Counted from the stretch's first letter, positions 52,301 through 60,185 are shown. The stretch is 64,000 nt of DNA from Blautia sp. OF03-15BH (GCF_003463065.1 NZ_QSCM01000013.1:1-64000), one strand, 5' to 3'. Notes: generated by a model from the sequence alone, not told the origin. Numbers and translations: made by a program.

Positions 52301-52437
52301 ACAACATCTCCAAAACTTTCTCTCTCTGAAAAACTTCCTCCCGGTGAAATATCTGGTCCATATTGAGTTTGATAGCCTAAATCTTGAAACCACTCCATTG
52401 CTGCTTGTTCAAGATCATTTTCTATAAATTTGGACAT
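49339..52437 (-). CDS. hsdR: Type I restriction enzyme, R (motor/nuclease) subunit
   Basis: 1032 aa ATP-dependent translocase and nuclease that cuts unmodified DNA when joined to HsdM2S. The nuclease region (about 140-190) has RRPDIVAFLNGIPVVVIELKN with the D...ExK residues. The SF2 motor has Walker A HTQGSGKSYSM, VVITDRNDLDDQL, motif II VIADEAHRSQYG, motif III GFTGTPVE and motif VI MQAIARVNRV. The C-terminal helical domain contacts HsdM. The ATG at 52437 has AGGTG upstream; a GTG at 52446 is also possible. It overlaps the FRG gene end. It is the last gene of the operon, and transcription runs into the palindrome array. Confidence 0.95.
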   Translation of the reverse strand: MSKFIENDLEQAAMEWFQDLGYQTQYGPDISPGGSFSERESFGDVVLYDRLHSALKRINKQYSNDTISELVKKITRQQSLSIIQNNVAFQKLLTDGIDVEVKQKDGSIKTEKAYIFDAKDIENNEFLAINQYTVIENGKERRPDIVAFLNGIPVVVIELKNATNEEVDIVEGFNQLQTYKRDIPSLFYYNAFMITSDGINAKVGTITSDLDRFMFWRTIDGEKESGLSFPQLQVMLYGMTNKKRFLDIVSKYSFFVHEEDKSFKILPGYHQFFAVNKALYTTHLAASENGSGKAGVIWHTQGSGKSYSMLMYTRQLVLELNNPTIVVITDRNDLDDQLFTTFSKSADYLRQTPKQADTRKKLRELLSVQAGGIVFTTIQKFSPDESDQSMEALTTRRNVVVIADEAHRSQYGLEAKEKDGKVSFGFAKHMRDALPNASFIGFTGTPVELSDKNTPALFGDYIDIYDLTQAVKDKTTVPIYYESRIAKLDLPQELKPKIDNEYDSIVEGQEETYAESQKRKWARLEAIVGTDSRIDVVVKDFIAHYDLRQQAINGKVMFVAMSRKIAVKLYSKIIEYRPEWHSDDIDKGTIKVIMTSAASDPPEFQPHSTTASQKKLLAKRMKDVEDELKIVIVCDMWLTGFDVPCLHTMYVDKPMSGHNLMQAIARVNRVFKDKPGGLVVDYIGIADNLRSALAQYTPSDRKTTGIDPQVAIDLMLEKYEQIQGILHGLDYSSYISGSASERMACIVSGVDFVLGKPEDEKKEFLNLVVEIGKAYALCSTSEQAQAINVEISYFKAIKSGIIKILPRDKQKKTKDQIEYEIGQLVSKSVISEEVVDIFASVGLNKPDISILSDEFLEEVKELPQKNLALELLRRLLDGKIKAITKKNVVQAKKFSEMLEASVIQYEKRSLETVEVIKALVDMAKDMNELHKRGEKLGLSDDELAFYDAISSNESARDFYENDVLKQIAKELTISIKNNIKVDWDVRESVRAQMRITVKRLLRKYKYPPDKQATAVDLIIEQAEIMCESELDK

Positions 52438-52438
52438 T

Positions 52439-53335
52439 TTATTCACCTGCCTTTACAAAATGTCTTTTTTTGATATACGATGTCTGATGCTCTAATTCTG
52501 GGTAGACGAATGCTTCATTTATTCCAATCATATCAAGTTCATGAAGTATCGAAGATTTCTGCTCTGCTGGGATACGTAAATATCTTGGAATCCCTTCATC
52601 TACATATTCACTGAGACTATCTTTTAAATTGAAACTGTTTTTTAGATAATAATCAGGAGCAGATATGTCTATTCCCAATATTAAAAACGCACCATTTTGA
52701 CGTCTTATACGTTCATTGTTCTTAGGAGCTACCACCGGGACATATTTATTTTGAAACTGCGTCTTCAGTCGCTCCACTTTCTCTTCAAAGCTCGATAAAA
52801 TATCATCCCCGAGTCCTTTTCTTGAAAAATAATCTAAAAAATTACCTTCGCTTCTTCCATCATATTCTGCAAGTGCAGAAAACAATTTCACTTCTTTTTG
52901 TGTAGGACGCTGTAGCGATTCGATAAACAAAATCAGTTCACCGTCTTTGTCCTCATGTTCAGAACAAGCAAAATAGAGAGCGATTAAAGGATTGGTTGTA
53001 ATATCCAGCAATCGAGTCGGCAAGCCGTAATGTTGCATTTTCACCAACTGTTCAAAATCCGTCATATGATTTCCAAATTCCAGTGGCTCTTGCAATATCA
53101 GTTCATTAACAATGGTAGTTTCTTTTGCTAATAGTCCATTTCTAAAAATACTTCCATCGATGCCGAATTCAATGTCAGATTGTCCACGAAACAGCAATGT
53201 ACCAGGTATTTCATTTTCAGAAATTATACGACTATAATCAGATAGCTTTGACAGTAAGTGAGAAACAGAATATATTGAAAATTGTTCATCTACCTCATCT
53301 TGTGGATATTCTTTGTATCCTTCACGTTCATCCAT
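52439..53335 (-). CDS. FRG-domain protein embedded in the hsd operon
   Basis: 298 aa. The FRG domain is plain: TLLFRGQSDIEFGIDGSIFRNG near residue 45, then the family's second block FEQLVKMQHYGLPTRLLDITTNPLIALYFAC near 95. FRG domains are found in many defence and mobile loci, and their biochemical activity is not well established. The ATG at 53335 overlaps the hsdS stop (TGATG), and its own stop overlaps the hsdR start, so it is translated with the restriction genes. It may guard or regulate the system, which is an inference. Confidence 0.85.
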   Translation of the reverse strand: MDEREGYKEYPQDEVDEQFSIYSVSHLLSKLSDYSRIISENEIPGTLLFRGQSDIEFGIDGSIFRNGLLAKETTIVNELILQEPLEFGNHMTDFEQLVKMQHYGLPTRLLDITTNPLIALYFACSEHEDKDGELILFIESLQRPTQKEVKLFSALAEYDGRSEGNFLDYFSRKGLGDDILSSFEEKVERLKTQFQNKYVPVVAPKNNERIRRQNGAFLILGIDISAPDYYLKNSFNLKDSLSEYVDEGIPRYLRIPAEQKSSILHELDMIGINEAFVYPELEHQTSYIKKRHFVKAGE

Positions 53336-54546
53336 CAATTTTCACCTACTTTCACTGGCAGTTCTCCACTCATCAATTTGGGGAGCAGGGTATCTCTAAT
53401 CTCTGCCAACACTTCGTTTTCTTCTTTGAGTTTTGCGATTTTCTGTTCAATAGGTTTTGCGATTTCTTCAAATTTCAATTGAAGTTCCATCGGCGGTACA
53501 GCTATAGGAAACATTTTAAACGCTTCAAAAGGGAAGTTTTGCCTTGTTGTGCCAATCGCATGATGTTTGACTATTTCCTGAAATATCGGTTGTTTCATAT
53601 AGTAATAAAAGAAAGTAGGAGTAATCGTATCCTTCATCTCAAAAACAGTGTAGATTGGACTAACGAGTCCAATATCATACTCATTGAGCATGGCAATAGA
53701 GCCGATATTTGCCCTTGCCGGATTATATGCTACTTGATTGCGGCGAACAATTTTGTAGTTTTTAGTACTTTTACTATAAACTTGTTTTGTAAAAACATCT
53801 TCTGATGCTTTAAATTCTCCTTCTTTTACAACCGAAAGGACTGGATAGTCTTTTTCCTCCTTATTTTTATCTTTAACTTCTTGAACAATATCATAAACAG
53901 ATAATACTTTCCACCCTAATGACGTAACATTTGTTCCAATGGTTGTAAAATCATTAAATTGCAAAAAAAGTTCTTTGTAAACTTCAGAAATAAAATCTAA
54001 TAAAACACTCTGATATTTAATACATACATCTCGTTTTTTATCTATATCATTCAAAATTTTAGCAATACTACGTCTTGTTTTTTCATCTGGTAATATGAAG
54101 CTAAAATTTTTTATGCTATTCTGTGTAATACTCGCCTGACTCGCACTACCTCTGGCTGTAGATACAATATAATTTTTAAATGTCTTATTTTTTAACAAAT
54201 AAAACAAAAATTTCTGATCTAATGGATTTTTTGTTCGTACACGAACAGCATTTTGATTTAATAGAGAACCTGCTGCTTCTTTTTGTACTCTTACAACTTT
54301 TCCAACTACAGACATAGGGCTTGTTTCCCAAGATCCCACAGTAGTTATTATAACATCATCCTCTAATAATTTATAATTCTCATATTGCGCAGAATCTTTT
54401 ATATAAACACAATTATCTAATGTTATATTATATTCATTTAAATCAGAAACTTTTATGATTCTAGTTCCTTCGGTTGCATAATCTTTTGATCTAAATGCAA
54501 AACCTTTTTGAAAATCACAAAACTCCTCAAGAAATATTTTATTCAT
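53335..54546 (-). CDS. hsdS: Type I restriction-modification specificity subunit
   Basis: 403 aa DNA-recognition subunit with two target-recognition domains (about 1-150 and 200-340). Each is followed by a conserved helix: EKTRRSIAKILNDIDKKRDV and PMELQLKFEEIAKPIEQKIA plus LAEIRDTLLPKLMSGELPV. The ATG at 54546 overlaps the hsdM stop. It ends in the TGATG overlap with the FRG gene. Half-site sequences cannot be read from protein alone. No inverted repeats or second hsdS gene that would suggest phase switching are visible. Confidence 0.93.
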   Translation of the reverse strand: MNKIFLEEFCDFQKGFAFRSKDYATEGTRIIKVSDLNEYNITLDNCVYIKDSAQYENYKLLEDDVIITTVGSWETSPMSVVGKVVRVQKEAAGSLLNQNAVRVRTKNPLDQKFLFYLLKNKTFKNYIVSTARGSASQASITQNSIKNFSFILPDEKTRRSIAKILNDIDKKRDVCIKYQSVLLDFISEVYKELFLQFNDFTTIGTNVTSLGWKVLSVYDIVQEVKDKNKEEKDYPVLSVVKEGEFKASEDVFTKQVYSKSTKNYKIVRRNQVAYNPARANIGSIAMLNEYDIGLVSPIYTVFEMKDTITPTFFYYYMKQPIFQEIVKHHAIGTTRQNFPFEAFKMFPIAVPPMELQLKFEEIAKPIEQKIAKLKEENEVLAEIRDTLLPKLMSGELPVKVGEN

Positions 54547-56113
54547 TTTTGATCTCCCCAACGTCTATTTTATAACCAAACATATTAAATACATTTTTTA
54601 CATCTTCATCTAACAGAGCCGACTCTCTCATTATTAGTGACAACTTTTTAGATAACTCTGTCATCTTTTCAGAAAACGGCTTTTCATCCTCTTTTATTTG
54701 AACCACACCAACATAGTTCGAAGGAGCTAAATTATAATCTTTTTCACGAATTTCTTCCAATGTTGCTATCTTCCAAAATCCCTGTTTATCAGCATATTCA
54801 ATCTCTGTACCCTCTGCCTTTGCTGCTTTCTTCTCATGGTTACGGAAAGAATGATATGCAGAAGTGATTTCATCAATAGTTTTTGCAGTCAGCTGTCTCT
54901 GTGTACGACTGTCCTCATAAGGTTCTGTTTCCATATTTCTAGCATCGATAAACAGAATTTCTCCATGGCGATCACGGTGTCCGTTTTTCAGCTTATTGCG
55001 AGCCATAAACCACAGGCAAACAGGAATCGATGTTGTTGAAAACAATCCTCCCGGCAAAGTAACAATACAATCGATTTTGTCATCTTCAATCAAGTTTTTA
55101 CGAATATTATATTCACTGATTGTAGAAGATGAAAGCGAACCATTCGCCAATACAAAACCCGCCGTTCCGCTTGGCGCTAAGTGATAAAGCATGTGCAAAA
55201 TCCAAGCATAGTTGGCATTACCCGTAGGCGGAATACCGTATTTACTCCATCTTGGATCATCTATTAAACGCTCGCCGCCCCAGTCACTAATATTAAAAGG
55301 CGGGTTTGCCATAATATAATCTGCCTTTAAACTCTTATGCTGATCGTTATGGAAGGAATCCGCATTTTGCTGACCAAGGTTTGCTTCTATTCCACGGATA
55401 GCAAGATTCATTTTACAAAGTTTCCAAGTATTATAATTGGATTCCTGCCCATAAATAGCTAATTGTCCGTCAATTCGTCCCTCTCTGTCTTCAACAAAGC
55501 GTTCACTCTGTACAAACATACCGCCTGAACCACAGCAAGGGTCATAAACTCGTCCATCGTGAGGTTCAATCATAGCTACAATCAACTCAACTACACTGCG
55601 TGGAGTATAGAACTCTCCACCAAGTTTTCCTTCAGCACGTGCAAACTTTCCAAGAAAATATTCATATACAGATCCTAAAGTGTCTTTGTTCTTATCGTTT
55701 CCAATCTCAAGTTCAGATAACAAATCAACCAACTCACCCAAAGAACGTTTATCTAAAGATGCTCTTGCAAAATCTTTAGGAAGTACGCCACGAAGGGAAG
55801 AGTTTTCCTTTTCAATCACATACATGGCATTATCGATAACCTGACCAATTGTCGGATCTTTAGCACTGTTTTTAATTGTTTCCCAACGTGCTTCCTGCGG
55901 CACCCAAAACACATTTTTTGCAAGATATTCGTCTCTATCTTCCGGATCGGCGTATTCATCTTGAGAAATTTCTTGATAAGCTCTTTCAAAACTATCAGAA
56001 ATATATTTCAAAAATATAAGACCAAGACATACATGCTTATATTCTGCAGAATCCATATTATTACGAAGTTTATCCGCCATTACCCACAAATCTTCTTTTC
56101 TTAATTCAGCCAT
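54539..56113 (-). CDS. hsdM: Type I restriction-modification methyltransferase subunit
   Basis: 524 aa adenine-N6 methyltransferase. The N-terminal helical domain begins at MAELRKEDLWVMADKLRNN. SAM motif I is PCCGSGGMFVQ after EFYTPRSVVELIV, and the catalytic motif IV is NPPFNIS. The ATG at 56113 has GGTGGAGGA upstream; a longer frame to 56170 overlaps the XRE gene and is not needed. Works with HsdS as the methylase and with HsdR as the nuclease. It follows the XRE regulator by 16 nt. Confidence 0.95.
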   Translation of the reverse strand: MAELRKEDLWVMADKLRNNMDSAEYKHVCLGLIFLKYISDSFERAYQEISQDEYADPEDRDEYLAKNVFWVPQEARWETIKNSAKDPTIGQVIDNAMYVIEKENSSLRGVLPKDFARASLDKRSLGELVDLLSELEIGNDKNKDTLGSVYEYFLGKFARAEGKLGGEFYTPRSVVELIVAMIEPHDGRVYDPCCGSGGMFVQSERFVEDREGRIDGQLAIYGQESNYNTWKLCKMNLAIRGIEANLGQQNADSFHNDQHKSLKADYIMANPPFNISDWGGERLIDDPRWSKYGIPPTGNANYAWILHMLYHLAPSGTAGFVLANGSLSSSTISEYNIRKNLIEDDKIDCIVTLPGGLFSTTSIPVCLWFMARNKLKNGHRDRHGEILFIDARNMETEPYEDSRTQRQLTAKTIDEITSAYHSFRNHEKKAAKAEGTEIEYADKQGFWKIATLEEIREKDYNLAPSNYVGVVQIKEDEKPFSEKMTELSKKLSLIMRESALLDEDVKNVFNMFGYKIDVGEIKNE

Positions 56114-56129
56114 TTTTATTCCTCCACCA

Positions 56130-56510
56130 TCAAATAATCTGCGATACTTTTGCCCAGATTTGCTTTTCATTTGGACTTTCTTTTGCCGTTCTAATAATTT
56201 TTAATATTGATTCATTTTCCATTAGGTATTCTTTGATATCTGCTGGAACATCTTTTCTTTCTTTTGCAGCTAAATCATACAGCCTGTTCCTTATATCCGG
56301 AAATTCTTCTAACTGTAATGCTGTAATTATTCTGTCCAATAATTCTCTTTCGGGAGGTTTATTATTACCCTTTTCGATATCACTGATATATGTAGGTGTT
56401 TTATTCACCGCTTTTGCAAGTTGACGAATTGATATTTTTTTTGCTTGTCGGACGGAACGCAAATATTGACCAAATTCAGCATTTTCTGTTTTTAATTTCA
56501 AATCATCCAC
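56130..56510 (-). CDS. XRE-family regulator leading the hsd operon
   Basis: 126 aa. The helix-turn-helix is at about 12-65: FGQYLRSVRQAKKISIRQLAKAVNKTPTYISDIEKGNNKPP. A ~60 residue helical tail follows. The start is taken as GTG at 56510 because GGAGGTGA lies six bases upstream; an ATG at 56525 is inside that site. Its promoter contains a palindrome at the transcription start, so it probably represses its own operon and controls how restriction genes come on (inferred, like C proteins of other systems). Confidence 0.85.
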   Translation of the reverse strand: MDDLKLKTENAEFGQYLRSVRQAKKISIRQLAKAVNKTPTYISDIEKGNNKPPERELLDRIITALQLEEFPDIRNRLYDLAAKERKDVPADIKEYLMENESILKIIRTAKESPNEKQIWAKVSQII

Positions 56511-56525
56511 CTTTATCACCTCCAT

Positions 56526-56545
56526 TGTAAGTTAGTTAGCTTACA
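56526..56545 (-). promoter_or_regulatory. Operator of the XRE-hsd operon
   Basis: TGTAAGTTAGTTAGCTTACA is an inverted repeat with TGTAAG...CTTACA arms, placed between the -10 box and the ribosome site of the XRE gene. It is the best candidate binding site for the XRE protein. Confidence 0.6.
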
Positions 56546-56550
56546 TACTT

Positions 56551-56579
56551 ATTTTATACTGTTTGCTCAACTGTGTCAA
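56551..56579 (-). promoter_or_regulatory. Promoter of the XRE-hsd operon
   Basis: Minus-strand TTGACA (56574-56579), 17 bp spacer, TAAAAT (56551-56556), immediately followed by the palindrome. Confidence 0.75.
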
Positions 56580-56617
56580 CCGATATACTTACTTCTTTAT
56601 TTCCGGATAAGATAGGA

Positions 56618-56662
56618 TCAGTATTACTATACTCAGTATTATTAATATCAGTATTATTAACT
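56618..56662. repeat. Three 15 bp direct repeats upstream of the hsd promoter
   Basis: TCAGTATTATTAATA-type units start at 56618, 56633 and 56648, the first with two changes. They lie upstream of the -35 box on the same DNA face spacing and could be regulator sites. Confidence 0.65.
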
Positions 56663-56671
56663 TGTGCTTTT

Positions 56672-56734
56672 GACAACTCTTGAATTGTCAAAAAGACAAT
56701 TCAAGAGTGTCTATTTCACAATTCAAGAACTGTC
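56672..56734. repeat. Hairpin plus a third copy of its arm
   Basis: GACAACTCTTGAATTGTC (56672-56689) pairs with GACAATTCAAGAGTGTC (56695-56711) across AAAAA with one bulge. A further ACAATTCAAGAACTGTC (56718-56734) repeats the right arm. It lies between the TnpV terminator and the hsd promoter; role unknown. Confidence 0.55.
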
Positions 56735-56743
56735 TTTCCACAT

Positions 56744-56779
56744 AAAAAATGGGCTGCAAATTAAAGCAACCCATTTTTT
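56744..56779. terminator. Bidirectional-type terminator after tnpV
   Basis: AAAAAATGGGCTGC and GCAACCCATTTTTT pair with one mismatch, giving T-runs on both strands. Confidence 0.8.
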
Positions 56780-56780
56780 C

Positions 56781-57131
56781 TTAACTATAAATTAACTCCG
56801 CTAAAACTATTTCTTCTGCCTGCGCTTTTAGGCTGTTCATGTGTTGTACCCATGCCATTTGATGTGTCGCTTTGTTTGGCGTTGGATTTCTCTTAAGTAA
56901 TTCAGTCATCAACTTCTCTACTCTGCAATGTGCCGTTTCATCAATCTCCCACAGATACGGAAATAGTTGCTCCCTGAGAATTAGGTCGTTTAGTAGCATC
57001 GGATTCTTCTCTTGCAAATATGCTCTCCTCATTCTGCCGTATTTGCCCAAGACTTTGTGTTTGTATGGACTAAACTGGATATCAGGAATAAAATAATCGC
57101 CACACTTATAATATCTAAACTCTTGTCCCAT
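56781..57131 (-). CDS. tnpV: TnpV-family transposon-encoded protein
   Basis: 116 aa. GKYGRMRRAYLQEKNPMLLNDLILREQLFPYL and the end WVQHMNSLKAQAEEIVLAELIYS are the TnpV pattern known from Tn4451-type mobilizable elements of Clostridia. ATG 57131 has GGAGG seven bases upstream; a start at 57149 would bury it. Its function in transposition is not established. It is a marker of past integration of a mobilizable element. Confidence 0.88.
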   Translation of the reverse strand: MGQEFRYYKCGDYFIPDIQFSPYKHKVLGKYGRMRRAYLQEKNPMLLNDLILREQLFPYLWEIDETAHCRVEKLMTELLKRNPTPNKATHQMAWVQHMNSLKAQAEEIVLAELIYS

Positions 57132-57186
57132 AAGGATACCTCCAATCAATTTCTATTTCTAAAGTTATTGTAGCCTGTTTATATCC

Positions 57187-57977
57187 TTATATGAAGTTTG
57201 TCGATTGCTTTTCATTTACGGCATCCATAATTTGCTGATAGACTTTTCTGGAAGGTCTGCGATTTCCTTTTTCCATCTGATAGCAGTAGCTTGCTTTCAA
57301 GCCAACAAGCTCGGCAAACTCACGCTGATTCAGTTTTAATTCTTCTCTGATTGCCTTCAAAGCCTCTGTATAAGGCGATGCAATGAACGCAGCAAATGAA
57401 TCACAGAGAAGTTCCTCATCAATTTTCAGCCGTTCTGAGAGTCTCACAGCGGTATCATATGGTATCGGAGTAATCCCCTGTTCATATTTCAGCAGAGTTG
57501 CCGGAACACAATGCCTACCTGCTCGGCAAGTTGTCTGGTTGTAAGATTATTTCGTAGCCGATAATAACGCAGATACTCTCCCGGTTGATTGCCCTTTGGT
57601 CTTTTCTCAAATGGCAATATCAGATGAAGGAGCAGCTTTCCATGATGGTATTGATACAATGATGTGTGATTGAAAATACCATTGCAATAGCCCCCGTTCT
57701 TTCCTCTTCTGGCATATACATCTTCTCTTCCCCAAAACATAGAAAAGAAACGTATTGCCATTTTCTCTGTAATATACGGTGGATTTACAATACGATCCCC
57801 TTGATCCAGGTCATATTCTTCTGCACTTTCTATTTTTTCTTCAAAAGGATTCACCTCTTCATAGGAAATGCCTGCTTTCTTCAATTTATCTTTTAATATC
57901 TTGTTCTCATATTTAAGCAACCCAACCATCTTTCTCAATAAATCTGCATCATATGCTTCTATGTTCAAACCTTCCAC
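57187..57977 (-). pseudogene. TOTE-system primase N-terminus joined to a two-HTH XRE protein, frameshifted
   Basis: From ATG 57977 (GGAAGG upstream) residues 1-95 resemble the start of TOTE conflict-system primase proteins: helical NKILKDKLKKAGISYEEV and FFSMFWGREDVYARRGKNGG. At about residue 97 the protein switches to a different family (NHTSLYQYHHGKLLLHLILP, YLRYYRLRNNLTTRQLAEQVGI) and stops at 57489. The next frame continues VPATLLKYEQGITPIPYDTA and the second HTH IREELKLNQREFAELVGLKA to 57187. An extra GT in GTGTTCC near 57521-57527 explains the break. It is a recombination product that is now broken. Confidence 0.7.
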
Positions 57978-58072
57978 CTACAATTCTTACTATTTTTTAA
58001 TGTAACCTTCATTTTGTGTCCCAACCTTATTTTTGTACTCGTTCCAGCTATTTTCAATACTTATTTTTCTTA

Positions 58073-58100
58073 TTGACGACTTCTCTGTCAATCGTATAAT
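58073..58100 (+). promoter_or_regulatory. Promoter ahead of the small protein gene at 58324
   Basis: TTGACG (58073-58078), 16 bp spacer, TATAAT (58095-58100). The transcript would carry an unusually long leader of about 215 nt; I see no known riboswitch in it. Confidence 0.65.
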
Positions 58101-58323
58101 TAAGTTAGATACAGAGCATTTCTGTTATCAAAATATATTGTCTGCCCACCATTGGCGACTTATAAATGATTGGCTCGAAAATATTGTTCGCTTACCGGAA
58201 GCGTCTAATAAATGTCCGGCTTAAATATTATTTAAAAATTATTTTTGTTTTCGATATTGTATTTTTATCACACATTACATATACTATAAATACACAAAAG
58301 CTAGAAAAAGAGGAGGTGTTAGT

Positions 58324-58515
58324 ATGGCTACTTCAAGTATTACTCATAATTTTGTCGTATCCAATCCAAACAGCGTAAAGCGTTTTGTCGCAACAATTGA
58401 CGAAGCCGACCGTGACCGCACACCAAAGCAGACACTTCCCGGACGTCAGTTAACGAACCCACAGAAAATCTTAGCTTTAATGTCAAAAAGAAAAAAACAA
58501 ACTCTTAAATATTAA
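58324..58515 (+). CDS. Small conserved-type hypothetical protein
   Basis: 63 aa: MATSSITHNFVVSNPNSVKR ... LTNPQKILALMSKRKKQ. AGGAGGTG sits six bases before the ATG, which is a strong ribosome site. Short proteins beginning MATSSITHNFV are familiar to me from Lachnospiraceae genomes, often alone or next to toxin-antitoxin or acetyltransferase genes, but I know no function. The basic C-terminus (KRKKQ) could touch nucleic acid. It has its own promoter and long leader. Confidence 0.65.
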   Translation: MATSSITHNFVVSNPNSVKRFVATIDEADRDRTPKQTLPGRQLTNPQKILALMSKRKKQTLKY

Positions 58516-58620
58516 AATTCTTCAATAGAAAATCCTCTAAAACAATAGGTATTTCTTCAAAACTTGTTCCTGTCTTTTATTTTTATTCCCTTTTCATCAC
58601 TGATCCAGGAAACCTGGTCG

Positions 58621-59466
58621 CTAAAAAAAAGAAATTTTTTCAATATTATCTACTATTGTTTCCGATACTTCTCCCCACGAAAGATCATCAACAAAATAGT
58701 TTACACGCTTAAAATGATTCCACATTTCGTCGAGTCCAAAATCATTTTTAATCTTGTCTAAAGTTTCTCTCATTTCCTCCTCGCCAAAAGAAGTTTCACG
58801 CTTCATGCAAGTAGCCGCAAATGCCTTTTTCAAAACATCAAAGCTTATCTGATCAGCCTTTGAATTCATAATCTCATATACATCATAAAAATCCCTCATT
58901 CTGGTATTTGCAAGTCCTCTTGCCAAAATCGTCTGCATCTTTTCTGCAAGAAGAGTTTCAAGATTATACGACAAAACTGAAATTGATCTGTCTTCAAACA
59001 TAAGCTTGTATTTATACTCCACTGCACCTGGCGTGATTGCATCATCCGTAGAAATATCGATCTTAAAAGGTTGTCTCATTCGTTCCAGATTAGCTTCTAT
59101 CATCATCCTAATGCCAGGATAATCAAATTCTTCCATGATTTCTTTTACTGATGTAATCTTAAAGTTTACCCCATCTTCAAGCTGAAGCTCACCGATTCTC
59201 TCAATGATTGCTCTAGCATCCTTCTCATTAAGAGGTAATGCTTTCACAGTGGTATCGATATCCATTGTAGCTCTCATGTCTACGCCAACAATAGAAGCAA
59301 CAAGCATTCCGCCTTTCAAAATAAAATTATTCCTGTATTCAGAAACAGAAACTCTTTCTAAGAACCTTTCCATAAAATATGTTCTAATTAGTGCTTGCGC
59401 AACTTCACTATTCCCGCCGGACATGTTTTTTACTTTGTCTTTAAGTTGTTTCGCTGTATGAATCAT
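58621..59466 (-). CDS. abiEii: AbiEii-family nucleotidyltransferase toxin
   Basis: 281 aa toxin of the type IV AbiE system. The nucleotidyltransferase core is NFILKGGMLVASIVGVDMRATMDID, with the GG(M/S) turn and the catalytic Asp-x-Asp (D-I-D), then DVYEIMNSK and LAEKMQTILARG further on. AbiE toxins block tRNA or other targets by adding nucleotides, halting growth during phage attack. Its ATG overlaps the AbiEi stop (ATGA), the usual order of antitoxin then toxin. Confidence 0.92.
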   Translation of the reverse strand: MIHTAKQLKDKVKNMSGGNSEVAQALIRTYFMERFLERVSVSEYRNNFILKGGMLVASIVGVDMRATMDIDTTVKALPLNEKDARAIIERIGELQLEDGVNFKITSVKEIMEEFDYPGIRMMIEANLERMRQPFKIDISTDDAITPGAVEYKYKLMFEDRSISVLSYNLETLLAEKMQTILARGLANTRMRDFYDVYEIMNSKADQISFDVLKKAFAATCMKRETSFGEEEMRETLDKIKNDFGLDEMWNHFKRVNYFVDDLSWGEVSETIVDNIEKISFF

Positions 59467-60056
59467 ATCATTACCTCCACATACATCATCACTTCATCCC
59501 TTACTCCAAGTTTAACCGCATACTCAATCAATCTTGAAAGATTCTTTTCCTTCGAGGACATATATTCCTTGATTGCTGTCTGATATAACTGAATTTCATA
59601 TTTCTTTCGATTTTTAATCAAATCACAAATACATCTTTCCTTGTCATATACTTTAACCAAATTACCGCTGCTTGACGGGATTTCACAGGTTCCCATATCA
59701 AGAATCTCTGGGTTTGCGTAACGAACTTCTTTGTTTTTCTTTTTGATATGTGTTGCATTATACCCGGTAGGAACAGTGAAACAAATATGACTGTATTCTC
59801 TGTCGATAAGACCATGCAAATAAAGGGCGGTCTCGCCCGAATAAATAATATTCTTATTTCGTTGCTGGAGTACAAACAACTCATCTGGCCACACATTATC
59901 TAAGATATAAATGCCGTGTGCCACTTTTTCCATATCATGCTCTCTGACGTATTTTGAGACAGATGGCTTTGATACACCTGATTCAACGGCCTTCGATGTA
60001 ATCAAATATCCATTGTCTTTTTCAATTAGCGATTCCAAAATATCTGATATTGACAT
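59463..60056 (-). CDS. abiEi: AbiEi-family antitoxin
   Basis: 197 aa antitoxin. The N-terminal winged helix (about 1-55: GYLITSKAVESGVSKPSVSKYVRE) binds the promoter. The C-terminal part has NIIYSGETALYLHGLIDREYSHICFTVP, the pattern of the AbiEi antitoxin domain. AAGGAGGACA precedes the ATG. It autoregulates in studied systems, and a fitting inverted repeat lies in this promoter at 60091-60114. First gene of a two-gene operon. Confidence 0.92.
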   Translation of the reverse strand: MSISDILESLIEKDNGYLITSKAVESGVSKPSVSKYVREHDMEKVAHGIYILDNVWPDELFVLQQRNKNIIYSGETALYLHGLIDREYSHICFTVPTGYNATHIKKKNKEVRYANPEILDMGTCEIPSSSGNLVKVYDKERCICDLIKNRKKYEIQLYQTAIKEYMSSKEKNLSRLIEYAVKLGVRDEVMMYVEVMI

Positions 60057-60090
60057 AGTTGTCCTCCTTATCCTTGATATTTGCTTTTGT

Positions 60091-60125
60091 GCTTAAATTA
60101 TATTGTATTTAAGCGTAAAAGTAAA
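60091..60125 (-). promoter_or_regulatory. AbiE promoter with overlapping operator
   Basis: Minus-strand TTTACT (60120-60125), 17 bp spacer, TATAAT (60097-60102). A perfect 8-8-8 inverted repeat, GCTTAAAT-tatattgt-ATTTAAGC (60091-60114), covers the -10 box. It is the expected AbiEi binding site. Confidence 0.7.
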
Positions 60126-60185
60126 TACAGTCCTTATATGCTTGCAGAAGTAAAAGATAACACAGCCGAATAATTTCTCAAAAAA

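Noticed and set aside
53335..54546. Phase-variable hsdS switching system
   Set aside because: Only one hsdS gene, no partial copies, no inverted repeats shared with another locus and no dedicated invertase beside it; the serine recombinase at 42973-44649 is a mobile-element integrase 9 kb away.
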